64,000 nucleotides of DNA from CBDCCV01 sp965215025 (GTDB lineage: Bacteria; Bacteroidota; Rhodothermia; Rhodothermales; Salinibacteraceae). How positions within the stretch are numbered: position 1 is the stretch's first letter; each line of letters opens with the position of its first letter. Location of the stretch: contig CBDCCV010000001.1 in NCBI GenBank assembly GCA_965215025.1, forward strand, positions 744,001 through 808,000. The letters are read 5' to 3'. Under the pieces are notes generated by a model. It saw nothing but the letters and a program-made list of their open reading frames with translations. It was not told the origin of the DNA and did no database searches. Shown here one piece after another: positions 53,677-63,260 of this stretch. The translations under genes and the position numbers were made by a program.

Positions 53677-55086
53677 ATGAGCAAGTTTGACTTCGGATTT
53701 GACGACTACGATGACCCTGCCGACGAAGCCCGCCTTCATGATCTGATTGCCACGTACGAGACGCAAGGCCCCGGCGCGTACTTCGACTCCGACGCGCTCG
53801 AGGACATCGCCACCTACTACTTCGAGCAGGGCCGCTTTGACGAAGCGCTCGGCGTTTTGGACCGCCTCGTCGAGACGCAGCCCTACGTCTCGGACGCGCA
53901 GATGCGCCGCGGCCTGCTCCTGAGCCACCTCGGCCGTCACGAGGAAGCGCTCGGCGCCTTTGAGCGCGCGCTCGAACTCAACCCCGTCGATACCGAAACG
54001 CTCGTCAACCGCGGCGTGGCCCTCGACAGCCTCGACCGCAGCGAGGAAGCCCTCCGCGCCTACGAGCGCGCGCTCGAACTCGACCCCCTCTGCTCCGACG
54101 CGCTCTTCAACCGCGGCGTGACGCTTGAACGCGCCGACCGCCTCGAAGAGGCCGTGGACGCCTTCGAGCGCTGCACCGACCTCGACGCCGAGCATCCCGA
54201 GGCCTGGTACGAGCTGGGCTACTGCTACGACCGCCTCGGCCACGACGAGGCGAGCATCCGCTGCTACGACCGCCACATCGACGGGGCGCCGTTCTCGCAC
54301 GATGCCTGGTACAACCGCGGCATCGTCCTCAACCGCCTGAGCCGCTACGAGGACGCCGTGGACTCCTACGACATGGCCCTGGCCATCGACGAGCACTTCA
54401 CCTCGGCGCATTACAACCGCGGCAACGCCCTGGCCAACCTAGGCGACCTACGCGGCGCCATCGCCGCCTACGAGCACGTCCTCGAACTCGAAGGCGGCGA
54501 CGCGGCCACCTTCTACAACATCGCCCTGGCGCACGAGGAGCTGCGCGCCTTCCAGACGGCGGCGCGCTACTACCGCCGCGCCGTCGAAGAGGACGCCGCC
54601 TACGCCGAGGCCTGGTACGGGCTGGGCTGCTGCTGCGAGGCGCAGGAGCGCTACCTCGACGCGCTTCCCTTTTTCACCCGCGCCACCGACCTCCACCCCG
54701 ACACGCCCGAGTTCTGGCGCGCCAAGGCCGACTGCGCCTACGCCGCCGACCGCCTGGCCGAGGCGCTGGTCGCCTACCGCACCGCCCTCCACCTCGACCC
54801 CTCCGACGGCCAAGGCTGGCTCGACTACGCCGCCGCCCTCTTCGACGCCGAGCGCCCCGCCGAAGCGCTCCACGCCACCCGCGAGGCCCTCGCCCTGGCC
54901 TCCGACTCCGCCGACGCGCACTTCCAGGAGGCGCGCGTCCTCTTCGCCCTGGGCCGCCCTGAGGAGAGCTTTGCCTCGCTGCGCACGGCCTTCCGCCTCG
55001 ACGCCGGCACGAAGAAGGCCTTCCGCCAGACCTATCCCGACCTCTACGCCAACGCCCGCGTCCGTCACGAACTCGGCCTGGACTGA
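53677..55086 (+). CDS. Tetratricopeptide-repeat protein (469 aa)
   Basis: A soluble acidic protein built almost wholly of TPRs, about twelve copies of 34 residues (for example AQMRRGLLLSHLGRHEEALG, TLVNRGVALDSLDRSEEALR, AWYNRGIVLNRLSRYEDAVD, AHYNRGNALANLGDLRGAIA). The N-terminus MSKFDFGFDDYDDPADEARL is acidic and has no signal peptide, so it is cytoplasmic. TPR arrays mediate protein-protein contacts; the partner is unknown. Similar long TPR proteins with an FDFGF-like start are conserved in Bacteroidota relatives. The ATG at 53677 is preferred over an upstream start that would add a Pro/Arg-rich tail. Confidence 0.9.
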   Translation: MSKFDFGFDDYDDPADEARLHDLIATYETQGPGAYFDSDALEDIATYYFEQGRFDEALGVLDRLVETQPYVSDAQMRRGLLLSHLGRHEEALGAFERALELNPVDTETLVNRGVALDSLDRSEEALRAYERALELDPLCSDALFNRGVTLERADRLEEAVDAFERCTDLDAEHPEAWYELGYCYDRLGHDEASIRCYDRHIDGAPFSHDAWYNRGIVLNRLSRYEDAVDSYDMALAIDEHFTSAHYNRGNALANLGDLRGAIAAYEHVLELEGGDAATFYNIALAHEELRAFQTAARYYRRAVEEDAAYAEAWYGLGCCCEAQERYLDALPFFTRATDLHPDTPEFWRAKADCAYAADRLAEALVAYRTALHLDPSDGQGWLDYAAALFDAERPAEALHATREALALASDSADAHFQEARVLFALGRPEESFASLRTAFRLDAGTKKAFRQTYPDLYANARVRHELGLD

Positions 55087-55171
55087 GCGTGGGGAAAAGC
55101 GAAAGGGGAACAGGAACGAGGCGGTCGTGCTCGAACTCTGACCTTTACGCCTGCCCTTCCGCCGCGCCGTT

Positions 55172-56098
55172 TTGGAGAAGCCCCGCCGTTCCCGCCACAC
55201 GCTCACGCACCTCGCGCAGGGCCTGCTCATGGGCGGGGCGGACATCATCCCCGGCGTGAGCGGCGGGACGATGGCGCTCATCGTGGGCGTCTACGCCCGG
55301 CTCATCGACTCGATCAGCAGCGGGTTCTCAGCGGTGGTGAGTGCGTTGCGGCTGGACGGCAAGGCGGTGCGCCATCACCTGCGCGACGTGGAGTGGGGGC
55401 TGATCCTGCCGCTGGGCGCCGGCATCGTCGCGGCCATCGTCATCGCCTCACAGTTCATCCCTGCGCTCCTGGAAAGCCACCCGCACGAGATGCGCGGGCT
55501 GTTCTTCGGACTCGTGGCGGCGTCGATTGCCGTGCCCTGGCTGCGCATTGGGAAGTTCACGGGGCGGCTTTTTCTGATTGCGGGCATGGCGGCGGTGACG
55601 GCGTTTCTGCTCGTGGGCCTGCCCGTTCTGGAGACGACGGAGCGGCCCGGCCTCCTGCGCATCTTCTTCTCGGCCAGCGTCGCCATCTGCGCGATGATCC
55701 TGCCCGGCATCAGCGGCGCGTTCCTCCTGGAGGTGATGGGCCTCTACGAGCCGACCACCGAGGCCATTAAAAACGCCGAGGTGGGCTACGTGCTCGTCTT
55801 CGGCGCGGGGGCGGCGCTGGGATTGGGCCTCTTCTCCAAGGTGCTCGACTGGCTTCTGGAAAACCGCCACGACCCAACGATGGCCGCGCTCGTGGGCCTG
55901 ATGGCCGGTTCCTTGCGCGCGCTCTGGCCCTGGCAGCCGTGGGACACCGGCGCGCGCGACCTCCTTTGGCCCTCCGCCGCCGACCCTGTCCTTTCCGTGC
56001 TGCTCCTGGCGCTCCTCGGCTTCGGCTTCGTGGCGGCGCTGACGTGGTGGGGTCAGCGCCGCCTCCGCGCCGAAAGCGCGCGCGCCGGCTCCCGCTGA
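55172..56098 (+). CDS. DUF368 family membrane protein, probable polyprenyl-phosphate transporter (308 aa)
   Basis: A polytopic inner-membrane protein with about eight or nine TMs. The conserved N-terminal segment LLMGGADIIPGVSGGTMALIVG and the internal repeat ICAMILPGISGAFLLEVMG are the paired re-entrant PGxSGG/PGISG motifs of DUF368. Members of this family were recently shown (PopT) to recycle undecaprenyl phosphate across the membrane. The open frame begins with TTG at 55172; the first ATG (55229) would cut into the conserved motif, so the TTG or another upstream codon is the likely start. The gene follows the TPR gene by 85 bases. Confidence 0.88.
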   Translation: MEKPRRSRHTLTHLAQGLLMGGADIIPGVSGGTMALIVGVYARLIDSISSGFSAVVSALRLDGKAVRHHLRDVEWGLILPLGAGIVAAIVIASQFIPALLESHPHEMRGLFFGLVAASIAVPWLRIGKFTGRLFLIAGMAAVTAFLLVGLPVLETTERPGLLRIFFSASVAICAMILPGISGAFLLEVMGLYEPTTEAIKNAEVGYVLVFGAGAALGLGLFSKVLDWLLENRHDPTMAALVGLMAGSLRALWPWQPWDTGARDLLWPSAADPVLSVLLLALLGFGFVAALTWWGQRRLRAESARAGSR

Positions 56099-56196
56099 GC
56101 ACGTCCGCGACACTGCGCGAACCCGCGACGGCCGATTGAAGCGTTCTCTCTGGTCTACACAGCCTCTGCCTCCTCTCCGAGCGCGCCTCGATCTCC

Positions 56197-57360
56197 ATGA
56201 ACCGCTGGCACTCGTTTCTCCAATCGCTGCCTACGGAGCACGTCTCCGAGGGCAACCGCGTGGAGCACATCGTCTACGACGACGAGATCCTGCGCGCGAT
56301 CTGGGAGACACTTGACGAAGCCGAGGCGCGCGTCTGGATGAGCATGTACGCCCTGAAGCCCGACGAGGTGGGCCACGGCACGCTCGCCCGGCTCACCAAG
56401 GCGGCCCGGCGCGGCTGCGAGGTGCTCCTCGTGTGCGACTACTTCGGCTCCTTCGGGCTGCGTGAGAGCGACCTTGAGCCGCTCCGGCGCGCGGGCGGGC
56501 GCGTCGTCCTCTACAACCGCCCCTGGCCGCCGTGGAAAAAGAACGGCGCCCTCCTCGTGCGCGACCACCGCAAGCTCATCATCGTGGACGACCGGCGCGC
56601 GCTCTGCGGCGGCTTTAACATGACCGAGGAGTACGCCGAGGGCTACGACGCCTGGGTCTTCGACGACACGATGGCGGCCCTTGAAGGCCCCTGCGTGCAG
56701 GACCTGGCGCACTTTTTCGCCCGGACGTGGGAAGAGAAAACGGGCGAGCGCCCCACCGTCCCCGCCCGCGAAGACGCCTCCGCAGAAGCTTCCGAGGAGG
56801 CCGACGGCGGCGTGCCCGTAGCCGTCCTCGAGATCGACCCGCGGCGCCGAGCGGAGAGCCTCCTGCCGCGCGTCCTCGAAAAAGCCATCGCGCAGGCCGA
56901 GCGCTCGTGCCGCCTCGCCACGCCGTACTTCGTCCCGCCGGACTGGCTCTACGACGCGCTCCTGGCCGCCGCCCAGCGGGGCGTGGACGTGCGCATCCTC
57001 ACCGCCGGCCAGACGGACCGCGCCATCGCGCGCTGGGCCGGCTGGCACTGCTACGCCGAGCTTCTTAATAACGGCGTGCGCGTCCACGAGATGTTCGGGC
57101 GCATCCTCCACTCGAAGACGCTCGCCATCGACGGGCAGCTCGGCTCCATCGGCTCCTACAACATGGACGCCTGGACGAGCCGCCACACGCTCGACCTCAA
57201 CGTCGTCTTCGCTGATGAGGCGGCGGCCTCCTCGCTGCAAGAGGAGTTCGAGATGGGCCTGGAGATGGCCGAGGAGGTCACGCCCGAGCGCTGTGAAAAG
57301 CGCTCCTTCTTCTCGCGCCGCCTGGCCCAGATCGTCTACCACGCCTACCGCCGGCTGTAG
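56197..57360 (+). CDS. Phospholipase D / cardiolipin-synthase-family protein (387 aa)
   Basis: Two HKD active-site motifs are visible. The first is VRDHRKLIIVDDRRALCGGF (about residues 124-143) and the second is ILHSKTLAIDGQLGSIGSYN (about 305-324), each followed by the Gly/Ser-Asn pattern of the PLD superfamily. There is no N-terminal TM pair as in bacterial ClsA; it resembles ClsB-type enzymes. The likely reaction is phosphatidyl transfer to make cardiolipin, though a phospholipase is possible. It lies downstream of the DUF368 gene on the same strand. The C-terminal basic tail (RRLAQIVYHAYRRL) may contact the membrane. Confidence 0.9.
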   Translation: MNRWHSFLQSLPTEHVSEGNRVEHIVYDDEILRAIWETLDEAEARVWMSMYALKPDEVGHGTLARLTKAARRGCEVLLVCDYFGSFGLRESDLEPLRRAGGRVVLYNRPWPPWKKNGALLVRDHRKLIIVDDRRALCGGFNMTEEYAEGYDAWVFDDTMAALEGPCVQDLAHFFARTWEEKTGERPTVPAREDASAEASEEADGGVPVAVLEIDPRRRAESLLPRVLEKAIAQAERSCRLATPYFVPPDWLYDALLAAAQRGVDVRILTAGQTDRAIARWAGWHCYAELLNNGVRVHEMFGRILHSKTLAIDGQLGSIGSYNMDAWTSRHTLDLNVVFADEAAASSLQEEFEMGLEMAEEVTPERCEKRSFFSRRLAQIVYHAYRRL

Positions 57361-57386
57361 CGTTTAACGCTTGAGCGTTTCAGCGT

Positions 57387-59504
57387 CTACCGCACGAGGA
57401 CCACGCTGCCCGCGTCGGCGCGCTCGCCGTCCACGGTAAGCGCGTAGAGGTAGACGCCGCTCGGCAGCGCGCCGGCCCTGAAACGGAAGCGCTGCTCGCC
57501 GGCAGACCGGGTGCCATCTGCCAAAACGGTCACCTCGCGCCCGAGCACGTCGTAGACCACGAGGCGCACCTCGGCCGGCGCGGCCAGCGTGAAGGCGAGC
57601 GTGGTGGCCGTGCGGAACGGGTTCGGCACGGCCACGACGCGCGGCTCCTCGGCTTGGGGCGGCATGTGGCCCTCGGCCTCGTTCTGGTAGAAGAACAGCC
57701 CGCCGCTTCGGTTGCCGAGGAAGAGATCCGCCGCCCCGTCGCCGTCGAGGTCGGCAAAGGCGGGGGCGGCAGCGGGCGGGGCGTCGAGTGCGAGCGCCGC
57801 GTCGTTGCGGACGAACTGTGGCGCCTCGGGCGTGCCCGCGTTGCGGTAGAAGACGACGCCCGCGTCCTGCGTGCCCACGTAGAGGTCGAGGTCGCCGTCC
57901 GCGTCGGCGTCGTGGAGCGCCGGACGGCTGCGCGTGCCGGCGTCGAGGCCGCCGGCCCACGCCTCAGCCTCAAGCGCGAAGCGTGGCGCGTGCGGCGTAC
58001 CCACGTTGCGGAAAAGGGCAAGCGCGCCGTCCGACTTCCCCACGACGAGGTCGAAGTCGCCGTCCGCGTCCACGTCGGCAAAAGCGGGGGCGAAGAAGTT
58101 GCCGCCGAGGGTTTCGAGCGCCGGGGCGCCCTCGGCCGTGAACGCGCCCCCTTCGTTGAGGTAGAGCGTGAGGCCCTGGAAGGCGCCGAGGGCGAGGTCA
58201 GGATCACCGTCGGCGTCCACATCGGCAAAGGCCGGGGCGTAGGAGAGGCCATCTTCGAGCGCGTCGAAGCGGCCGTCAGCCGGCCTCTCGCGGAAGGCGG
58301 GCTGCGCAGGCGTGCCCGTGTTCTCAAAAACCACGAGCCGCGCCGATCCACCCGCCGGCCCCTCCTCGCTGCCGACGACGAGGTCGAGGTCGCCGTCGTC
58401 GTCGAGGTCCGTCGCGGCGGGCACGCTCGCGCGGCCGACGTCGATCATGTCCAGGAAACGCCGCGTGCGCAAGACGTAGCGCCCGTTCTCATTCTCGAAA
58501 AAGAAAAAATTCTCCACTGCATCGCGCGCTCCGCCGAAGCTCCCGCCCAGGACACCTGTGAAGAGGTCGAGGTCACCGTCCGCGTCGATGTCGGCCGGGG
58601 CGGGGGCGTTGTAACCGCTCGTGCGGATGGGGTTTTGGAGCGGGAACGTGTCGGAGGCGAGCGTGAGATGAGGCGCGGCGCACGTGCCGGCGTTCTTGAT
58701 GAGGTAGAGGCTCGGCGAGAAGAAATCACCCCAGAGGAAGTCGGGGTCGCCGTCCTGGTCGAGGTCGGCGGCAGCGACGGCGTTGGCGCCGTGGAGCGCG
58801 TGGCGCGGCTGCGCGGCCTCGGCGGCGGCGCCTCCGCACACGCTCGGCGGGCCGATGCAGAGGTCCTGAAAGGTGCCGGAGACGAGGCGGTAGGCGGGCA
58901 CGCCATCGGCCAGGCCGTCAAAGGCGTAGAAGGCCACGCGCCCGCTGATGAGGCCGAGGACGAGGTCGGGCGGCCCCTCGCAGTCGAGCGCAGTGAGGGC
59001 GGGGATGTTCTGCCGGTCGGCGAAGATCACCTCGCCCGAAGCGTCGAGAAGCGGATCGGCGGCGCGCGTGAACTGCGGCTCCTCGGGCGAGCCGTCGTTG
59101 CGGAAGTAGCGGATGCGGCTCACGGGCGCCTCGGCAAAGAGGTCGAGGTCGCCGTCTCCGTCCGCATCGGCGAAGCGGAACCACTCGTCCACGTCGAGGC
59201 TGCGGAAGTGCGCCGTGCGGAAGGCCAGCTGCGGCGCCGAGGGCGTGCCCGTGTTCTCGAAAAACATGACGCGGCCCGCGCGCTCTTGGACAAAGAGGTC
59301 GAGGTCACCATCGGCGTCGATGTCCGCAAACTGCGGGCGCGGGTTGTTGAAACCGCCGAGGAAGGGGAAGGCATACGCCGCGCCGGTGCTGTCGGCCACG
59401 GGGAAGGGCGCGATCTGCCGCGCAAACGGCTGCGCGCGCGCCGATGTATTACCCACCATCAGCAGAACGAGCGCGAGCGCCCGGAGGAGAACGGGAAAAG
59501 GCAT
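57387..59504 (-). CDS. Secreted FG-GAP/VCBS beta-propeller protein with T9SS sorting domain (705 aa)
   Basis: The signal peptide is at residues 1-24 (LRALALVLLMVGNTSARAQ). About ten repeats of the FG-GAP/VCBS type follow, each with a calcium-like loop DxDxDGDxD (ADIDADGDLDLFV, ADLDQDGDPDFLWG, ADVDADGDPDLALG), probably folding as a beta-propeller. The C-terminal ~80 residues (VVAVPNPFRTATTLAFTLAA, VVYDVLGREVTVLADG, PSGVYLYALTVDGE) are a Por-type sorting domain for type IX secretion. The protein should be surface-attached or released; the ligand is unknown. The plus strand of this gene also has a very long open frame, a base-composition effect. Confidence 0.92.
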   Translation of the reverse strand: MPFPVLLRALALVLLMVGNTSARAQPFARQIAPFPVADSTGAAYAFPFLGGFNNPRPQFADIDADGDLDLFVQERAGRVMFFENTGTPSAPQLAFRTAHFRSLDVDEWFRFADADGDGDLDLFAEAPVSRIRYFRNDGSPEEPQFTRAADPLLDASGEVIFADRQNIPALTALDCEGPPDLVLGLISGRVAFYAFDGLADGVPAYRLVSGTFQDLCIGPPSVCGGAAAEAAQPRHALHGANAVAAADLDQDGDPDFLWGDFFSPSLYLIKNAGTCAAPHLTLASDTFPLQNPIRTSGYNAPAPADIDADGDLDLFTGVLGGSFGGARDAVENFFFFENENGRYVLRTRRFLDMIDVGRASVPAATDLDDDGDLDLVVGSEEGPAGGSARLVVFENTGTPAQPAFRERPADGRFDALEDGLSYAPAFADVDADGDPDLALGAFQGLTLYLNEGGAFTAEGAPALETLGGNFFAPAFADVDADGDFDLVVGKSDGALALFRNVGTPHAPRFALEAEAWAGGLDAGTRSRPALHDADADGDLDLYVGTQDAGVVFYRNAGTPEAPQFVRNDAALALDAPPAAAPAFADLDGDGAADLFLGNRSGGLFFYQNEAEGHMPPQAEEPRVVAVPNPFRTATTLAFTLAAPAEVRLVVYDVLGREVTVLADGTRSAGEQRFRFRAGALPSGVYLYALTVDGERADAGSVVLVR

Positions 59505-59510
59505 GAGGGC

Positions 59511-60176
59511 TTAGGCTGCGGTCTGCAGGCGCGTATCCAGCGCGGCGAAAAACCGCCGCAGCTTCTCGGCATCGAGCGCGCCGCCGGTGCGGACGCCGGA
59601 GCACACGTCGAGGCCGAACGGGTTCACCGTGCGCGCGGCCTCGGCCACGTTCTCAGGCCGGAGGCCGCCGGCGAGGAAGACGGGCACGCCGGCCGCCTCG
59701 CGGATGCGGCGGCTCAGTCGCCAGTCGTGCACGCGGCCCGTGCCGCCGAGTTCTTTCGTAGAAAGGGACGGGTTGCCCGAGTCCAAAAGCAGCGCATCCA
59801 CGTGCGGCGCCGTGTCGAGCGCTTCCTCGACGGAGGCCTCGCCGGTGACGTGGACGACCTGCACGAGGCGAATGCCGGGGAGCGCCTTGCGCAACGCGGC
59901 GAGGGCGCTGGGCGCGAGGCGGTCGCAAAGCTGCAGGGCCGTCGTCCGGCAGCGCCGATGTTGCGCGGCGATGGCCTCGGCGCGCGTCGCGCTCGTCAAG
60001 AGGAACGTGGCGACGGGCGGCGGCACCGTGGCTGCGATCTCAGCGATCTTCTCCTCGGAGATCACGCCCGGCCCGCTCGGCATCGCGCCCACGAGGCCCA
60101 GCGCCGAAGCGCCCGCCTCAACGGCCAGACGCGCTTCCTCGATGCTCTGGATGCAGCAGATTTTGACGCGGAGCAC
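59511..60176 (-). CDS. TrpF-like phosphoribosylanthranilate isomerase homologue, diverged (221 aa)
   Basis: A TIM-barrel protein of the TrpF family. The N-terminal strand is VKICCIQSIEEARLAVEAGA where true TrpF has KICGI. GLVGAMPSGPGVIS replaces the usual F-P-x-SPR-x-V loop. LLLDSGNPSLSTKELGGTGRVHDW contains the Asp and GGTG of the family, and VFLAGGLRPENVAEA with GLDVCSGVRTGG is the C-terminal phosphate-binding part. The Cys and Asp expected for acid-base catalysis are present, but the loop changes suggest a paralogue with another substrate. No other trp genes lie in the window, which also argues for a separate role. Confidence 0.78.
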   Translation of the reverse strand: MLRVKICCIQSIEEARLAVEAGASALGLVGAMPSGPGVISEEKIAEIAATVPPPVATFLLTSATRAEAIAAQHRRCRTTALQLCDRLAPSALAALRKALPGIRLVQVVHVTGEASVEEALDTAPHVDALLLDSGNPSLSTKELGGTGRVHDWRLSRRIREAAGVPVFLAGGLRPENVAEAARTVNPFGLDVCSGVRTGGALDAEKLRRFFAALDTRLQTAA

Positions 60177-60224
60177 GTTTGCGTGTGGGAGTGTGGGGAT
60201 GCGGGCGAGTCCGTGCTGCCATGC

Positions 60225-61289
60225 TCACGGCGTGCCGATGCCGGTGGGGTTGCGGCCCACCTCGATCACGGCCTCGATCTCCAGCGTGGCCGTGCGGATA
60301 ACGGCGACGGTGCCCACGCCGGACGCCAGGTCGCTCGGCGTGTAGGCGCCTTCGGTGTTATTGTTGGAGACGTAGAGGAAACGCCCGTCCGGCGAGAGGG
60401 CGCTCCCGTGCGGCTGCGCCAGCCCGCGCCCGCGGATCGTCGTCTCGACCACGCGCGCTTCCGTGTCGATCACCGAGACGCTGTTGTCGGCCTTGTTTGG
60501 CACGTAGAGGCGCCGCCCGTCCGCCGAGAGCGCCGGGTGCCACGGCGCGGCGCCGACGCCGATGCTGCCGGCGGGCGCGGGCTGCACGGGATCGCTTAGG
60601 TCAAAAATCTGCACCTGCCCCGACGCCTGCCCGGTGACGTACATCGCCCCCCCGTCCGGCGCGATGGCGAAGTGGACGTAGACCTGGGGCGCGCCGCCCA
60701 CGTCGGCCAGCGTCACCGCGTTCGTGCCGGCGGCGATGGCAGCGAGGCGGTTTTCGGAGAGGCTGCCCGTGTACGCCACGTCGCCCGCCGGGCGAACGGC
60801 CAAGCCGTGCGGACGCGCCAGCGGCACGCTCACCGTCTCCACGAGCGCCATGTCTGAGCGGCGGATCACAGCCACCGTCTGCGGCACGTCCACCACGCTC
60901 ATCGTGTGGCCGGCGTAGAGGAGATTTTCCGTCGGGTGGAGGGCCAGCATCCCCGGCGCCTCGAACGGCGCGCTGCCCACCAGCCTGTTCGCGCGGTCAA
61001 ACTTCGCCACGCGGTCTGCGCCGATGAGCGAGACGTACCAGAACGCCCCGCCCGGCTCGACGACGACGTGGTGCGGCTTCGCGCCGGCGGAGAACCCGTG
61101 CGCCGTCAGGTCCACCGTTTCGACCACCGCGTTCGTCTGCGTGCTGATCACCGTCACGGTGGCGTCGTCCTGGTTGCAGACGTAGAGGCGCGAGCCGCCT
61201 TCCGTTGCCGGGTCCAGCGGCCCGCTGTTGTCGCAGCCGGCGAGCGCAAGCAGCAGCGCGAAAAAGAGGGCGAGCGTGGTGGTACGCAT
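60225..61289 (-). CDS. YVTN-type beta-propeller lipoprotein (354 aa)
   Basis: The N-terminus MRTTTLALFFALLLALAGC is a lipoprotein signal with lipobox LAGC. The mature part consists of seven-bladed propeller repeats of the YVTN/NHL type: LYVCNQDDATVTVISTQTN, HHVVVEPGGAFWYVSLIGAD, AMYVTGQASGQVQIFDLSD and LYVPNKADNSVSVIDTEAR. Such proteins are surface or periplasmic binding scaffolds without a known enzyme activity. The frame is open to an ATG at 61304 and further to 61322. I prefer 61289 because it starts at the signal peptide. The gene lies between the TrpF-like gene and the T9SS-secreted propeller gene, all on the minus strand. Confidence 0.88.
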   Translation of the reverse strand: MRTTTLALFFALLLALAGCDNSGPLDPATEGGSRLYVCNQDDATVTVISTQTNAVVETVDLTAHGFSAGAKPHHVVVEPGGAFWYVSLIGADRVAKFDRANRLVGSAPFEAPGMLALHPTENLLYAGHTMSVVDVPQTVAVIRRSDMALVETVSVPLARPHGLAVRPAGDVAYTGSLSENRLAAIAAGTNAVTLADVGGAPQVYVHFAIAPDGGAMYVTGQASGQVQIFDLSDPVQPAPAGSIGVGAAPWHPALSADGRRLYVPNKADNSVSVIDTEARVVETTIRGRGLAQPHGSALSPDGRFLYVSNNNTEGAYTPSDLASGVGTVAVIRTATLEIEAVIEVGRNPTGIGTP

Positions 61290-61379
61290 CGTTGGTTTCC
61301 GCATCGTTTCGCAGGGTAGCATCGGTGGCGTAGAGACGCCCCTCGGCGAGGCGTCTCTACCGGCGGTCGGACCTGGCGC

Positions 61380-63260
61380 TCACCGCACGCGCAGCGCCGT
61401 GGCCGTCTCGGAAAACTCCTCGCCTTCGATGCGCCAGAGGTAGAGGCCGCTGGGCAGGCCGCTGCCGTCAAGCGTGAAGGCGTGCCTCCGGCTCTCGGCC
61501 AACGGGCCGCTGTGGAGGAGCGCCACGCGGCGGCCCAAGACGTCGTAGACGGCCACCTCCACGGCTTGCGCGCTACGGAGCGTAAGCTCGAGCGTGGCCG
61601 CCGCGCGGAACGGGTTCGGGTAAGGCCGGGCGAGGAGGTACGGGCCATCGAGCGTGATCTGGGCGCGGGCCTGGGCTTCAAAGGCGAAGCCGTCCGCGCC
61701 GGCGTCCTGCTGGCGGAGGCGGAAGCGGTAGCGCCCCGGCGGGAGGCCCTCGATGCGGTACGTGTAGCGCTGCGCGGCCTCGGCGTCGCCCTGGGTTTCT
61801 ACAAAAGCGAGCGTCTCGAACTCGGCCGCCTCGCCCGTGGCCTGCTGCACGGCGAAGCCGGCGTTGCCCGCCTCGGAGATCGTCTGCCAGGTGAGCACGA
61901 CGTCGGCGCCGAGGACTTCGGCGCGCAGGCCTACGGGGCGGTTGGCAGGCACTTCGCCGGGGCGCACCACGAACAGCCCCTCACCGATGCCGCTCACGAT
62001 CAACACGCCGCTCTCGAAAAACGGGTACACGCTCCACGCGCCGTCAAAGCGCGCCCTGTCGGCCTGCGGGTACGTGTCGAAGTAGGCGATCTCGACAGGA
62101 TTAAGCGGATCGGCGATGTCCAGGAGACGCAGGCCGCTCTGGTAGTTGGCCTGGTAGAGCGTGTCGCCGCGGACGTACTGGTTGTGATCGATGGCCGGCG
62201 TGGGGCCGAAGTAGTCGGCGGCGAGGACGGGCGCGTCCAAATCGGAGAAGTCCCAGATCAGCGTGCGCGTGTTCTGCGTGAGGCCGTTCGCCTCATCGAG
62301 TTCATCGTCCTGGAAGAAGTAGCGGTGGTCTTCCGTGAGCCAGCCCTGGTGCACGTAGCCCGTCTGCGGATAGGTGCCCGTGCCGAGCTGCGTGGGAGCG
62401 CTCTTGTCCGTCACATCCGTGATGGCGATGCCTTCCTCGTCGGCGCCGATGCAGATCTCGCGGCCCTGGTGCTCTTCGTCCGGCCCGCGGTAGCGGACGC
62501 ACTGCGCGTCGTGCGTGTAGCCGCGCCCGACGCTCGAGTTGAAGCAGCCGGCAAACTGCGGGTCTGCCGGCTCGCGGATGTCGATCATGTGGAGGCCGGG
62601 GCCGCACTGGTTCGGCTCAGGCGCGTTTTGGCGGCCGGAGAGGCCTACGGCGTACGCGAAGCCCGTCTCCGTGTCAACGGCGAGGTTGTGCGCGCGCCCG
62701 AAGCTGCCGTAGTAGGCCGTCTCGGAAAAGGTGACGGGCACCTCGCCGCCGAGGCCGCGCAGCTGCGTCAGGTCGAAAACCTGCATCCCGTGCCCCGTGG
62801 CCTCGCTCACAATGAAGGCGTGGTCGGCGTAGACCTTGACGTCACGCCACGTCGAAGGTTCGGTGTGCGTGGGCAGGAAGCCGAGGAAGACGGGGTTTTG
62901 CGGATCGCTCAGGTTCACGAACGCCGTCCCGTCGGAGCGGCCTAGGAGGGCGTACTCGGCGCCGGTGGCGGGGTCGGTCCAGCCCCAGAGGTCGTTGGCG
63001 CTCACGCGTGGACCGCCCCCGCCCAACTCGGCCAGGGGCACGAAGGCCAGGAGGTTCACGCCCTGGCACGGGTAGCCCGCCGCCTCGCCCTCGACGCACG
63101 GCACCTCGGCGCCGGTGACGGCATGGGCCGCCTGCGCGCGCGGCGCGCGGTCTCGCTCCACCCACGGCGTAGCGACGCCCCCGCGCTCTTGCGCCATCGA
63201 GGGCGGGCCGCTGCTCACTGCGAGAAGGCCCATCAGTGCGAAGGCGAGACGGTACGGCAT
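61380..63260 (-). CDS. Secreted LVIVD/choice-of-anchor-B type protein with T9SS sorting domain (626 aa)
   Basis: The signal peptide is at residues 1-23 (YRLAFALMGLLAVSSG). LVIVD-like beta-propeller repeats follow (GTAFVNLSDPQNPVFLGFLP, GMQVFDLTQLRGLGGEVP, LRLLDIADPLNPVEIAYFDT), matching proteins annotated as choice-of-anchor B family. After a fibronectin-like segment (VVLTWQTISEAGNAGFAVQQ) the C-terminus (ARPYPNPFRAAATLELTLRS, VAVYDVLGRRVALLHSG, LPSGLYLWRIEGEEF) is a Por sorting domain for type IX secretion. I start at the ATG at 63260; the frame above it is spacer. Several Cys residues could form disulfides outside the cell. Confidence 0.9.
   Translation of the reverse strand: MPYRLAFALMGLLAVSSGPPSMAQERGGVATPWVERDRAPRAQAAHAVTGAEVPCVEGEAAGYPCQGVNLLAFVPLAELGGGGPRVSANDLWGWTDPATGAEYALLGRSDGTAFVNLSDPQNPVFLGFLPTHTEPSTWRDVKVYADHAFIVSEATGHGMQVFDLTQLRGLGGEVPVTFSETAYYGSFGRAHNLAVDTETGFAYAVGLSGRQNAPEPNQCGPGLHMIDIREPADPQFAGCFNSSVGRGYTHDAQCVRYRGPDEEHQGREICIGADEEGIAITDVTDKSAPTQLGTGTYPQTGYVHQGWLTEDHRYFFQDDELDEANGLTQNTRTLIWDFSDLDAPVLAADYFGPTPAIDHNQYVRGDTLYQANYQSGLRLLDIADPLNPVEIAYFDTYPQADRARFDGAWSVYPFFESGVLIVSGIGEGLFVVRPGEVPANRPVGLRAEVLGADVVLTWQTISEAGNAGFAVQQATGEAAEFETLAFVETQGDAEAAQRYTYRIEGLPPGRYRFRLRQQDAGADGFAFEAQARAQITLDGPYLLARPYPNPFRAAATLELTLRSAQAVEVAVYDVLGRRVALLHSGPLAESRRHAFTLDGSGLPSGLYLWRIEGEEFSETATALRVR

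Noticed and set aside
57654..60599. Plus-strand open frame of 981 codons
   Set aside because: It lies opposite the FG-GAP/T9SS gene, the TrpF-like gene and the propeller lipoprotein gene, all with clear domains. Its composition is Val/Glu/Arg/Ala-rich with no start signal or domain.
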